The notes under the pieces: model-generated
Seen by the model: the letters and a program-made list of their open reading frames with translations, nothing else
What the model was told of the DNA's origin: nothing
The model's database searches: none
Source of the DNA: Flavobacteriaceae bacterium UBA5544
GTDB lineage: Bacteria > Bacteroidota > Bacteroidia > Flavobacteriales > Flavobacteriaceae
Length of the DNA stretch: 14,511 nucleotides
NCBI GenBank assembly: GCA_002426755.1
Contig: DINI01000006.1
Span: 185,985-200,495 of the forward strand
Reading direction: 5' to 3'
Part shown: piece after piece, positions 1 through 8,181 of the stretch
Layout of the letters: each line of letters begins with the position of its first letter
Numbering within the stretch: position 1 is the first letter of the stretch
Made by a program: the position numbers and the translations under genes

Positions 1-654
1 CTCTTTAATTAATTCATTTAAAAAATCTGTGCTAATCTCCGTGAAATCATTGAACACGTAATCTGCTTCCTTCAAGGTTTCCTTGTCGCCAATACCTATT
101 GACACCATGCTTGCGATGTTTGCCGCCTTTACGCCCGCTACCGAATCTTCAAAAACGATGCAGTCTTTGGGCTCACACTTTAAATGTTTTGCAGCATTTA
201 AAAACACCTCCGGATTGGGTTTTGCCTTTGAAACATCATTGCCATCCACAATCACTTTAAATTTGTCCAGAATGTTTACCTTTTCGAGAATCATTCGAGC
301 ATTTTTGCTAGCGGAACCTAATGCGATGTGTTGATTGTTGTCAATCAAAAAATCCAATATTTTGACCACATCCGGAAGAATTTCGCTTTCATCCATTTTG
401 TTGATGTAGCTTAAATAATCATCGTTTTTGAGTGCCATCAATTCCATGAATTCGTCTTCAGAAATGCTTTTGTTGCCCCAACCAAGAATTTTTTCAAGGG
501 ATTTTACACGGCTGACGCCCTTTAATTGTTCGTTTTGATGTTCTGTAAAATCGACACCGATGCTATTGGCAAGTTTTTTCCAAGCCAAAAAGTGATACTT
601 TGCCGTATCGACAATGACGCCATCGAGGTCGAATATGAATGCTTTTTTATTCAT
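1..654 (-). CDS. pgmB: beta-phosphoglucomutase (3' end cut by window edge)
   Basis: This HAD-superfamily phosphomutase converts beta-glucose 1-phosphate to glucose 6-phosphate in the cytoplasm, normally after phosphorolysis of maltose or a related disaccharide. The first 218 residues are visible with no stop, and the family is about 220 residues long, so only the last few are missing. Motif I is FDLDGVIVDT with nucleophile Asp9 and acid/base Asp11. GSASKN (113-118) supplies motif II Ser114, KAKPNPE holds Lys145, and FEDSVAG holds the metal ligands Glu169 and Asp170. These positions nearly coincide with the well-studied Lactococcus lactis enzyme (D8, D10, S114, K145, E169, D170). The cap region after Asp16 (KYHFLAWKKLA, then the LKGVSR segment) also fits beta-PGM rather than a generic HAD phosphatase. 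The ATG lies inside the end of the upstream transporter gene (8-nt overlap), which suggests translational coupling and a shared maltose function. Substrate specificity is inferred from family and context. Confidence 0.93.
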   Translation of the reverse strand, partial: MNKKAFIFDLDGVIVDTAKYHFLAWKKLANSIGVDFTEHQNEQLKGVSRVKSLEKILGWGNKSISEDEFMELMALKNDDYLSYINKMDESEILPDVVKILDFLIDNNQHIALGSASKNARMILEKVNILDKFKVIVDGNDVSKAKPNPEVFLNAAKHLKCEPKDCIVFEDSVAGVKAANIASMVSIGIGDKETLKEADYVFNDFTEISTDFLNELIKE

Positions 655-2179
655 TTATTTGAATTGTTGCTTTATCGTTGACCATTAATGAAAGGATGCC
701 TGCCAAAATCATGGAACAGCCACCTATCAATAAGGCATAAATCGGTTCATTGTTAAAAAATTTGGAAACTAAAAATCCTAAAATGGATGCCGCTACCAAT
801 TGAGGAATGACGATAAAAAAGTTAAACACTCCCATATAATAGCCCATTTTTGATGCTGGTAAAGAACCTGAAAGCATTGCATATGGCACAGACAAGATAC
901 TTGCCCAAGCAATACCCACGCCAATCATTGGAAGCCACTCAATAGTAAAGGTTGTTGGATTGGAAATAAAATATAGAGACATTAATCCCAATCCTCCAGC
1001 GACCAAAGCCAAAAAGTGGGTAAATTTTCTACTTGTTATTTTTGCCAATAACGGTAATAAGAATGCTACAGCTGCAGCAATAATATTGTAGTTGGCAAAC
1101 ATTTCACCCACCTGATTTGCCCCTGTATTATAGGCAAGGGATGTGGTATCGGTCGTTTTATAAATATGTTCTGTGACGGCTCCTGTGGTGTAAATCCACA
1201 TAGAGAAAAGTGCAAACCAAGAAAAGAATTGCACCCAAGCCAATTGTTTCATCACTTTGGGCATCATCTGAAAATCGTTCATAATGGTTACGAACCCGTT
1301 TTTAGTGTGATTTTTTTGCATCATCCCTGAAATAATCAGGGCTACACCTCCAAGACTTATCAAGCCCAAAGTAAGTACGTACAAATCTTTTTTCAAATCT
1401 TGATAATACACAAAATAAGTCGCCAATAAACCGACCGCGAGTGCTATCAATCCTTTGGACAAATGTGATTTTCCGTTGTTATGATACCAATCATCAGAGA
1501 AATCTTGCTTGACAGGTTTGGATTCATTTTCTGCATCTTCAAAGACTTTCATTTCTTCAGGTGAATATTCTTTTGAACGCAAAACCGTCCAAAGGACCGC
1601 AATAAAGAAAGCGGCTCCTCCAATATAAAATGAATACTTTACCGAATCGGGAATGATGCCTTCGGGAGCTGTATTTGCCACTCCAAAATATGTAAGAATC
1701 AATGGTAACTTTGATGCCACATAAGCTCCAATACCAATGAAAAAACTTTGCATGGCAAATCCTTTCGTTCGTTGATGGTCTGGCAAATTATCGCCAACAA
1801 AAGCCCTGAAAGGCTCCATGGACACATTGATGGACGCATCCATAATCCACAACATTCCTGCTGCGAACCAAAGTACTGGAGAATTTGGCATGACAAACAA
1901 TGCCAATGATGCCAGAATTGCTCCTACTAAAAAATAGGGCCGTCGTCGACCTAATCTTGAATGCCAAGTCCTATCACTGAAGTATCCGATGATTGGTTGT
2001 ACAATCAAACCTGTAAGCGGTGCTGCTACCCAAAGAATTGGAATATCATCAATTTTTGCTCCTAGAGTTTGAAAAATACGACTGACATTGGCATTTTGTA
2101 GGGCAAAACCCATCTGGATTCCCAAGAATCCGAAACTCATGTTCCAGATTTCCCAAAATCCGATCGTACGCTTTTTCAT
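647..2179 (-). CDS. MFS sugar transporter, GPH/SUT-like, probable maltose carrier
   Basis: This is an inner-membrane secondary transporter of 510 residues with about twelve hydrophobic segments. Between TM2 and TM3 it carries SDRTWHSRLGRRRPYF (68-83). This matches the D-R...RxGRRRP loop signature of glycoside-cation symporters related to plant SUT/SLC45 sucrose carriers and to the maltose carriers found in bacterial alpha-glucan loci. A charged cytoplasmic stretch (about residues 200-245, rich in E, K and D) separates the N- and C-terminal halves, as expected for MFS proteins. Its likely role is importing maltose or short maltodextrins from the periplasm after outer-membrane uptake by SusC/SusD. 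The stop overlaps the pgmB start by 8 nt, so the two are probably co-translated. A 139-bp gap with inverted repeats separates it from lacI upstream, so it may have its own promoter or an RNA-level control element. The transporter class is secure; the maltose substrate is inferred from the neighbours. Confidence 0.88.
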   Translation of the reverse strand: MKKRTIGFWEIWNMSFGFLGIQMGFALQNANVSRIFQTLGAKIDDIPILWVAAPLTGLIVQPIIGYFSDRTWHSRLGRRRPYFLVGAILASLALFVMPNSPVLWFAAGMLWIMDASINVSMEPFRAFVGDNLPDHQRTKGFAMQSFFIGIGAYVASKLPLILTYFGVANTAPEGIIPDSVKYSFYIGGAAFFIAVLWTVLRSKEYSPEEMKVFEDAENESKPVKQDFSDDWYHNNGKSHLSKGLIALAVGLLATYFVYYQDLKKDLYVLTLGLISLGGVALIISGMMQKNHTKNGFVTIMNDFQMMPKVMKQLAWVQFFSWFALFSMWIYTTGAVTEHIYKTTDTTSLAYNTGANQVGEMFANYNIIAAAVAFLLPLLAKITSRKFTHFLALVAGGLGLMSLYFISNPTTFTIEWLPMIGVGIAWASILSVPYAMLSGSLPASKMGYYMGVFNFFIVIPQLVAASILGFLVSKFFNNEPIYALLIGGCSMILAGILSLMVNDKATIQINE

Positions 2180-2203
2180 TATAGTATGTTTAAATTACTA
2201 CTA

Positions 2204-2262
2204 TTGATAAGCGATATACTTATCAAAACTTATTGGTGAGAAGTGAAAATATAAGTTTTGAT
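2204..2262 (-). promoter_or_regulatory. overlapping inverted repeats in the MFS leader
   Basis: Two perfect inverted repeats share a central arm. The first pairs ATCAAAACTTAT (2222-2233) with ATAAGTTTTGAT (2251-2262), giving 12 bp around a 17-nt spacer. The second pairs TTGATAAG (2204-2211) with CTTATCAA (2219-2226), giving 8 bp around a 7-nt spacer. Because 2222-2226 belongs to both, an RNA copied towards the transporter could form only one hairpin at a time. The proximal hairpin ends 24 nt before the transporter ATG. As DNA, the same symmetry could be overlapping sites for a dimeric regulator. No T-run follows either stem, so neither looks like an intrinsic terminator. I found no convincing Bacteroidota promoter consensus (TAnnTTTG) here. 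Confidence 0.55.
2238..2252. repeat. 15-bp shared element, copy 1
   Basis: GAGAAGTGAAAATAT occurs here, mostly within the spacer of the 12-bp inverted repeat, and again exactly at 3589-3603 in front of susC. The same plus-strand order, ATATACTTA (2214-2222) and then this element, is seen at both sites. Relative to the downstream gene this copy is inverted, since the transporter is on the minus strand. Confidence 0.6.
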
Positions 2263-2318
2263 TATAATTGAATCAGCGGTAAATATACTAAAGTTTTTAA
2301 ATAAATATGTTAAATAAT

Positions 2319-3359
2319 TTATTTCGTGGATTCGCGCTCTATCAAATTGGTTTCAATCACTACGGTCTGGAATCGCTCCTCTTCTTCCTCATGTTCGAGC
2401 TTATCAATCAATAAATCCGCAGCTTTTTCGCCCATTTCCTGACCGTGTTGACTAACAGTGGTCAAACTTGGAGTGGCATGTTTTGAGAGTACCCCATCGG
2501 TAAATCCAATGAATTGTACGTCATCTGGAATTTTCAATCCACGCTTACGAGCAACTTTCATGGCTATGATGGCGTACAATTCATTGACTGCAAACACGCC
2601 ATCGATTTTCTTGTTCTTTTTGAACAAATCTTCGATTTCAGCTTCCAAAGAATCTAAATGGTCTTCCGATAACAATTCGTCATCCACCTTTAAAATCAAT
2701 TTTGAATCCAGACTCATTTTATGTTCCTCAAGAGCTTCAATATATCCTTGCGTCCTTAATCTTCCAACGCTGACGTAGTCTTTAGTTGTTATCAATGCCA
2801 CATGTTTGCAACCATTCTTCAATAGTTTGTCCACTGCATTTTTTGAACCTTTCATATCGTCAATAATCACTTTGTCACAAACGATATCATTCACCACTCT
2901 ATCAAACATGACGATAGGCATTCCTTGGCTAATTGTTTCGTTAAAATGATGATAATCTTGTTGTTGAAGTGTCTCTTTTGCAATGGATAAAATAAAGCCA
3001 TCAATACTCCCATTGGCCAACATTTGCATGTTTATCACTTCCTTATCAAAAGACTCGTTGGACAATCCAACAATGACATTGTAACCACGCTTATTTGCAA
3101 CCAATTCAATACCTCTTATTACTTTTGCAAAAAAGTGATGGACAATCTCGGGGATAATCACGCCAATGGTCTTTGTTTTTCGATTTTTGAGACTTAAAGC
3201 AATGTTGTTGGGTCGATAGTTGTATAATTTGGCAAAAGCCTGAACCTTATCCCGTGTATCTTCGCTGATTTCGACGCTATTTCTCAACGCTTTTGAAACA
3301 GTTGAAATTGAAACATCCAATTCTTTTGCTATTTGTTTTAGGGTAACTTTTCTCTTCAT
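2319..3359 (-). CDS. LacI-family transcriptional regulator
   Basis: This is a DNA-binding regulator of 346 residues, the normal size for the family. The N-terminal helix-turn-helix is VTLKQIAKELDVSISTVSKAL (about residues 5-25). The hinge helix NNIALSLKN (51-59) contains Leu57 at the position that in PurR and LacI wedges into the central CG of the operator. A periplasmic-binding-protein-like sensor domain follows (about 63-340), starting TIGVIIPEI, with SIDGFILS and VQFIGFTDG as typical family segments. I chose ATG at 3359; an in-frame TTG eight codons upstream only adds SFYSKNK ahead of a canonical start. It faces away from susC across a gap containing a perfect CG-centred palindrome, so it most likely regulates susCD-E-amylase and perhaps itself and the transporter-pgmB pair. 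The effector is unknown; a maltose-type sugar is an inference from context. The Bacteroides sus system uses the unrelated SusR instead. Confidence 0.92.
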   Translation of the reverse strand: MKRKVTLKQIAKELDVSISTVSKALRNSVEISEDTRDKVQAFAKLYNYRPNNIALSLKNRKTKTIGVIIPEIVHHFFAKVIRGIELVANKRGYNVIVGLSNESFDKEVINMQMLANGSIDGFILSIAKETLQQQDYHHFNETISQGMPIVMFDRVVNDIVCDKVIIDDMKGSKNAVDKLLKNGCKHVALITTKDYVSVGRLRTQGYIEALEEHKMSLDSKLILKVDDELLSEDHLDSLEAEIEDLFKKNKKIDGVFAVNELYAIIAMKVARKRGLKIPDDVQFIGFTDGVLSKHATPSLTTVSQHGQEMGEKAADLLIDKLEHEEEEERFQTVVIETNLIERESTK

Positions 3360-3516
3360 TTTATTTTTGGAATAGAAGGACAATTTAGTGAATTAAGTTG
3401 AACCATCTAATTTTTGTAATTCCGAAGTTCACATTTATAAGGGCGTTTAATTGTTTAGTCGATAAAATTTGTGTATTTTCATTGAAATCTACCCAATTAA
3501 AAAAAAGTTTTTAACA

Positions 3517-3530
3517 CGAAAACGTTTTCG
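3517..3530. promoter_or_regulatory. candidate LacI-family operator
   Basis: CGAAAACGTTTTCG is a perfect 14-bp palindrome with a central CG. LacI/GalR-family operators are typically such CG-centred palindromes (for example PurR and CcpA sites). It lies 112 bp before the susC ATG and 157 bp from the lacI ATG. With a LacI-type gene directly adjacent, it is the natural binding site. I saw no second copy of this palindrome in the other gaps. Confidence 0.8.
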
Positions 3531-3538
3531 CTAGGTAA

Positions 3539-3560
3539 ATACATTCGACTAACAATGTAT
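3539..3560. promoter_or_regulatory. 7-bp inverted repeat downstream of the operator
   Basis: ATACATT (3539-3545) and AATGTAT (3554-3560) form a perfect inverted repeat with an 8-nt spacer, starting 8 bp after the LacI-type palindrome. It could be a second regulator site or part of the promoter. It is short and AT-rich, so chance is possible. Confidence 0.3.
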
Positions 3561-3588
3561 ATACTTAAATTTTACATAGATTTAACCC

Positions 3589-3603
3589 GAGAAGTGAAAA
3601 TAT
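3589..3603. repeat. 15-bp shared element, copy 2
   Basis: GAGAAGTGAAAATAT is identical to 2238-2252 and ends 39 nt before the susC ATG, probably in or near the 5' leader. It is flanked by a weak AT-only inverted repeat (AAATTTTA at 3567-3574 and TAAAATTT at 3607-3614), echoing the hairpin around copy 1. The function is unknown. Confidence 0.6.
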
Positions 3604-3642
3604 TGTTAAAATTTTAAAGCAACTAACTCTTAAGAATAGTGT

Positions 3643-6549
3643 ATGAAAACATTTTTAAATAGTTTATTATTATTGGCATTACTATTTCCCTCAATTTTGC
3701 TGTCGCAATCCACCGTTTCGGGCACAGTTACTGAAGCGAATAGTTCATTGCCTGTTCCTGGTGTGAATATCATCATAAAAGGAACAAGTACTGGTACGAC
3801 AACCGATTTTGACGGAAAATATTCAATCAATGTCAAAACTGGAGATATCCTTGTATTTTCTTACGTTGGATACTTAACTCAAGAAATCGCATATACCAAT
3901 CAGTCTACATTAGATGTAGCAATGGCCGAAGATGCAGCCAAGCTAGATGAAGTTGTAGTCATTGGTTATGGTACTACAACTGTAAAAGACGCTACTGGAT
4001 CATTGGAAAAAATTGATTCGGAAACTTTCAATAAAGGAGCCATAGTATCTCCTGAAAACCTTTTGGCTGGTAAGTCTGCAGGTGTTAGAATTACAGCCTC
4101 CTCTGGTTCACCAGGTTCTGGAGCAGAAATCAGGATCAGAAATGGGGGTTCATTAAGTGGAAACAATAGCCCATTAATTGTTGTTGATGGAATCCCGTTG
4201 AGCGGACAAAGCATCAACTCTATAAATGCTAACGAAATTGAAAGCTACACAATTCTAAAAGATGCTTCGGCTACAGCAATTTACGGTTCACGAGCTACGG
4301 CTGGGGTTGTTATTATTACTACCAAAAAAGGAAAAACAAATGCTCCCCTTCAAGTAGAGTACGATGTACAAATGTCAACTGGAAAATTAGTAGATAAAGT
4401 TGATGTATTAAGTGCTGATCAGTTCAGACAATTCATCATTGCTAATGGAGGTGACGAAAGCTTATTAGGAAATTCAAGAACGGATTGGCAAGATGAAATT
4501 TATGAAGCAGCTTCTGGCGGAATTCATAACGTAACTGTTTCTAAAGGTTTTAAAAACAGCTCTATACGTGTTAACTACAACCTTGCAAACCAAAATGGTA
4601 TTTTATTGACTTCGCAATACAGAAGAAATGCAATCAACCTAAATTATGAGCACCGTTTATTAGATGACCATTTAAAAGTAAACATCTCTTCAAAAGGAAG
4701 TTTTGTGGACAATCATTTTGCCGATGAAGGCGCAATTGGTAGTGCACTGTTTTTTGATCCTACACAGCCTGTAGAAGGCAATTATGGAGGATACTTCGAA
4801 TTTGAAGATGAAGACGGTGTAAGAGATCTTGCTCCTAGAAACCCAGTTTCTTTATTATTGTTAAGAGACAACAGACAACGAGCAAAAAGAAATATTTCAA
4901 ATATCCAATTGGATTATAAATTTCATTTTTTACCTGAATTGAGATTCAATGTGAATGCAGGTTTTGATTATGAAGAATATGATGGACGTTACTTTACGAA
5001 TCGCTTTGCAGGGTTCAACAATTTAAGTTCGGGTCAATATCCGGCTGAAGGAACTTATTTTGGAACGAACAAAAACAGACTCTTGGATCTTTACTTCAAC
5101 TACAAAAAAGACTTAAACTCTGTTTTAACTAGAATTGATGTGACTGCAGGACATACTTATCAAAGATTTTACAATCTTGGGGAGTCTAGAAATCTAAATA
5201 CCGCGACAGGAAATTTTGATGCCATTGTACCACCATCTCCTTTTCAGTTGATTTTGGAATCTTATTTTGGAAGAGCTGAATTCACTTTAGCAAATAAATA
5301 TATTTTTACTGGTACCTATAGAAGAGATATTACTTCTAGGTTTTCTCCAGACAATAGAAATGGAAATTTCCCTTCAGCAGCCTTTGCATGGTTAGCTTCA
5401 GATGAGGATTTTCTTAAAAATTCAAACACCTTGAGTAATTTAAAAGTTAGATTAAGCTGGGGTATTACAGGTCAACAAGCTATTGGAGGATCATTTCCTT
5501 ATTTAGGTGTTTACAGCCAAGGGGATATTGCTTCACAATATCAATTTGGAAATCAATTTGTGCCAACTATCAGACCTGAAGGTTACAACGAAGCTCTTAA
5601 ATGGGAAGAGGCAACCATGTTTAACGTTGGTTTAGATTACGGTCTTTTTGGTGACAAGATATCGGGAACAGTGGATTTATACTACAGAGAAAATAAAGAT
5701 TTATTGCAATATGCTCCAGTACCTGCTGGAAGTAATTTAGAAAACTTTTTAGATCAAAATGTCGGTGAAACCGTCAGTAGAGGTATAGAAGTGGGTATCA
5801 ATTTTTCTCCAGTGAAAACAGATAATTTCAATTGGGATGTAAGTGCCAACTTTACATTGAGCGATGTAGAAATCACAAAGCTTACCTTAAGTGATGCTCC
5901 TGGATCTATAGGTACTCCAACCGGACCAACATTATCTGGTGGTGTTGGAAACTTGATTCAAATTAATACCGTTGGGTATGAACCAAGCGCATTTTATGTT
6001 TTTAAACAGGTTTACGATACCAATGGTCAACCTCTAGAGGGTGTCTATGCAGATTTGAATGGTGATAACATCATCAATGACAGCGATAAATACCGATACC
6101 AATCTCCTACACCTGACGCCTTTTTTGGATTCACATCAAGTATGAGCTATAAGAATTTGGATTTTAGCTTTACATTAAGAGGAAGTTTAGGAAACTACAT
6201 GTACAATAACTTCAAGTCTGCAAATGGTTATGGAGAAGCCATTTTAAATCAAGTTGGTAACATGCATTATGGCAATGGAAGTACAGATGTGTTGAATACT
6301 GGCTTTGTAAATAATCAACAGTTTTCCGACTTATATGTTGAAGATGCATCTTTTATGAAATTAGATAACATCTCATTAGGCTATAACATTCCATTCGACA
6401 AAATTAAATTCAGAGCCTCATTAACCGCTCAAAATGTGTTCACCATTACCGATTATTCTGGTTTGGATCCTGAAATCGCAAGCGGAGTTGATAATAACGT
6501 TTATCCTAAACCAAGAACTTTTGTTTTAGGATTGAACTTTACATTTTAA
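3643..6549 (+). CDS. susC: SusC-like TonB-dependent outer-membrane transporter
   Basis: This is the outer-membrane channel importing oligosaccharides with TonB energy, paired with the SusD lid encoded 25 bp downstream. Its 968 residues are normal for the family. It has a signal peptide (about 1-21, ending ILLSQ), a carboxypeptidase-regulatory-like beta domain (about 23-95, VSGTVTEANSSLPVPGVNI to the FSYVGY segment), then the DEVVVIGYGT segment (102-111) common before the plug. The plug (about 115-230) includes LIVVDGIPLSG and YTILKDASATAIYGSRATAGV, the classic SusC signature. The remainder is a beta-barrel ending in the aromatic FVLGLNFTF. Regulation is probably through the LacI-type operator and leader elements directly upstream. 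Starch or maltodextrin specificity is inferred from the amylase, the SusE-like protein and pgmB nearby, not from this protein alone. Confidence 0.96.
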   Translation: MKTFLNSLLLLALLFPSILLSQSTVSGTVTEANSSLPVPGVNIIIKGTSTGTTTDFDGKYSINVKTGDILVFSYVGYLTQEIAYTNQSTLDVAMAEDAAKLDEVVVIGYGTTTVKDATGSLEKIDSETFNKGAIVSPENLLAGKSAGVRITASSGSPGSGAEIRIRNGGSLSGNNSPLIVVDGIPLSGQSINSINANEIESYTILKDASATAIYGSRATAGVVIITTKKGKTNAPLQVEYDVQMSTGKLVDKVDVLSADQFRQFIIANGGDESLLGNSRTDWQDEIYEAASGGIHNVTVSKGFKNSSIRVNYNLANQNGILLTSQYRRNAINLNYEHRLLDDHLKVNISSKGSFVDNHFADEGAIGSALFFDPTQPVEGNYGGYFEFEDEDGVRDLAPRNPVSLLLLRDNRQRAKRNISNIQLDYKFHFLPELRFNVNAGFDYEEYDGRYFTNRFAGFNNLSSGQYPAEGTYFGTNKNRLLDLYFNYKKDLNSVLTRIDVTAGHTYQRFYNLGESRNLNTATGNFDAIVPPSPFQLILESYFGRAEFTLANKYIFTGTYRRDITSRFSPDNRNGNFPSAAFAWLASDEDFLKNSNTLSNLKVRLSWGITGQQAIGGSFPYLGVYSQGDIASQYQFGNQFVPTIRPEGYNEALKWEEATMFNVGLDYGLFGDKISGTVDLYYRENKDLLQYAPVPAGSNLENFLDQNVGETVSRGIEVGINFSPVKTDNFNWDVSANFTLSDVEITKLTLSDAPGSIGTPTGPTLSGGVGNLIQINTVGYEPSAFYVFKQVYDTNGQPLEGVYADLNGDNIINDSDKYRYQSPTPDAFFGFTSSMSYKNLDFSFTLRGSLGNYMYNNFKSANGYGEAILNQVGNMHYGNGSTDVLNTGFVNNQQFSDLYVEDASFMKLDNISLGYNIPFDKIKFRASLTAQNVFTITDYSGLDPEIASGVDNNVYPKPRTFVLGLNFTF

Positions 6550-6574
6550 AAAAAGAACTATAAAAAAGAAAATT

Positions 6575-8164
6575 ATGTTAAACAAAATTAGAAAAACAGC
6601 GCTTCTTGCTTTCGGACTTTTGGCAATCGTTTCTTGTACAAAAGAGATTGATGACCTTAAGCCAATCAATCAAGCGACAGCCGACAATGTCTTTGAAGAC
6701 CCTGCGGCATACCGTTCGTTTTTGGCTAAAATCTATGCGGGTCTCGCAGTAAGTGGTCAGCAAGGACCCGCTGGAAACCCGGATTTGGCCGGATTGGATG
6801 AAGGATTCTCCAACTATATGCGCTTGTATTGGTACATGACAGAGCTTACTACCGATGAAGCCATTATAGGATGGAATGATGGAACTATCAAAGATTTACA
6901 CTATCAAAATTGGACCGCTGGGAATGAATTTATCACCACCATGTATTCTAGGGTTGCTTATCAAATTGCTCTTTGCAACGAATTTATCCGCCAAACAACA
7001 GAGGATAAATTAGATTCTAGAGGTGTTGATGCTACATTGAAAGCTCAAATCAAAACCTACAGAGCAGAAGCTCGTTTTTTGAGAGCTTTAAGTTACTCAC
7101 ATGCTTTAGACATGTGGAGAAATTTTCCTTTCGTAACTGATGCTGATGAAGTGGGTGCTTTTTTACCTCGACAAGGTAGCGCTCAAGAGATTTTTGATTA
7201 CATTGAATCTGAATTGATTGCAATTAACACTGATTTAGTTGATGCTGGTCAGAATGAATATGCAAGGGCTGACAAAGCCGCAGCTTGGATGCTTTTATCT
7301 AAACTCTATCTTAACGCCCAAGTTTATGTTGGTACAGAAAGATACAGTGACGCAAGAATAGAAATTGAGAAAGTCATTGGTTCTAATCAATATAGTTTAG
7401 AGCCTAACTACGAGCATTTATTTTTAGCTGACAATGATCAATCCAACGAGATTATTTTTCCGATTGCCTTTGATGGTCTATTCACCCAAGCCTATGGAGG
7501 TATGACCTTTATGGTCCATGCTCCCGTTGGCGGAAGTATGAGTGCAGCAGCATTTGGTATCAACAGTGGATGGGCAGGTGTAAGAACTACGAGTGCTTTT
7601 GTTGAAAAATTCCCAGGAATGGAAAATTCAGCCGATGGTCGTGAGTTGTTCTATACCGCTGGTCAATCGTTAGAAATTAATAATGTATCTGCGTTTAATA
7701 ATGGTTATGCTATCGCTAAATATAGAAACGTAGATAGAAATGGAAATGCTGGATCCGATCCATCAGGTAACTTTCCTGACACTGACTTTCCAATGTTTAG
7801 ATTGGCAGATGCGTATCTAATTTATGCCGAAACCACTTTAAGAGGTGGCGGTGGTTCTGTGGCTACAGCTGTTGGTTATATCAATATGTTAAGAGAAAGA
7901 GCTTATGGAGATACGAGTGGCAATATTACAACTACAGATTTAACCCTTCCTTTCATACTTGATGAAAGAGCAAAAGAATTACATTGGGAATGTCATAGAA
8001 GAACAGATTTGGTCCGTTTTAACCAATTTACAGAAAATGGTGTTTGGCCATGGAAAGGAAATGTTGCAGGAGGAACAACTACTTCTTCATTTAGAAATAT
8101 TTTCCCTTTGCCAACGTCTGACTTAAGTGCAAACCCTAACTTACAACAAAACACAGGTTATTAA
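6575..8164 (+). CDS. susD: SusD-like surface glycan-binding lipoprotein
   Basis: This is an outer-membrane lipoprotein that caps the SusC barrel and captures glycan. It has 529 residues. The signal peptide ends in lipobox AIVSC with lipidated Cys21, followed by TKEIDD, an acidic stretch like the surface-export signals of Bacteroidota lipoproteins. The helical TPR-like core shows the family segment YRAEARFLRALSYSHALDMW (162-181). The C-terminal half contains FRLADAYLIYAE (408-419) and DERAKELHWECHRRTDLVRF (463-482), both hallmarks of SusD/RagB. It lies 25 bp after susC and 17 bp before the SusE-like gene, so the three genes are almost certainly one transcript. Aromatic residues that might contact starch cannot be assigned without a structural alignment. 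Confidence 0.96.
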   Translation: MLNKIRKTALLAFGLLAIVSCTKEIDDLKPINQATADNVFEDPAAYRSFLAKIYAGLAVSGQQGPAGNPDLAGLDEGFSNYMRLYWYMTELTTDEAIIGWNDGTIKDLHYQNWTAGNEFITTMYSRVAYQIALCNEFIRQTTEDKLDSRGVDATLKAQIKTYRAEARFLRALSYSHALDMWRNFPFVTDADEVGAFLPRQGSAQEIFDYIESELIAINTDLVDAGQNEYARADKAAAWMLLSKLYLNAQVYVGTERYSDARIEIEKVIGSNQYSLEPNYEHLFLADNDQSNEIIFPIAFDGLFTQAYGGMTFMVHAPVGGSMSAAAFGINSGWAGVRTTSAFVEKFPGMENSADGRELFYTAGQSLEINNVSAFNNGYAIAKYRNVDRNGNAGSDPSGNFPDTDFPMFRLADAYLIYAETTLRGGGGSVATAVGYINMLRERAYGDTSGNITTTDLTLPFILDERAKELHWECHRRTDLVRFNQFTENGVWPWKGNVAGGTTTSSFRNIFPLPTSDLSANPNLQQNTGY

Positions 8165-8181
8165 TTAAAAAAAATACAGTA

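Larger units (their letters stand above)
3360..3642. promoter_or_regulatory. divergent lacI-susC control region
   Basis: These 283 bp hold no gene. They are very AT-rich and must carry the promoters for lacI (minus) and the susC operon (plus). Visible elements are the CG-centred palindrome (3517-3530), a 7-bp inverted repeat (3539-3560) and the shared 15-bp element (3589-3603). I could not place a clear TTTG / TAnnTTTG Bacteroidota promoter. TAAAATTTG at 3463-3471 and TAGATTTA at 3577-3584 are only partial matches, and neither has a good upstream box. Confidence 0.7.

Noticed and set aside
83..334. Plus-strand 83-residue frame
   Set aside because: It is antisense to the well-supported pgmB gene and has no recognisable domain or leader.
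1..654. pgmB as a broken gene because no stop codon is visible
   Set aside because: All catalytic residues are present and 218 of about 220 expected residues are seen; the stop is simply beyond the edge.
2204..2262. Intrinsic terminator for lacI
   Set aside because: The stems are AT-rich and no T-run follows them in the direction of transcription.
3360..3383. TTG start extending the LacI-type protein by eight residues
   Set aside because: The downstream ATG at 3359 gives MKRKVTLKQIA, the normal start just before the helix-turn-helix; the extension has no family counterpart.
3966..4217. Minus-strand frame inside susC, and similar antisense frames in susD, the amylase and the GH-A gene
   Set aside because: These are shadows of strongly supported coding frames, with no independent motifs.
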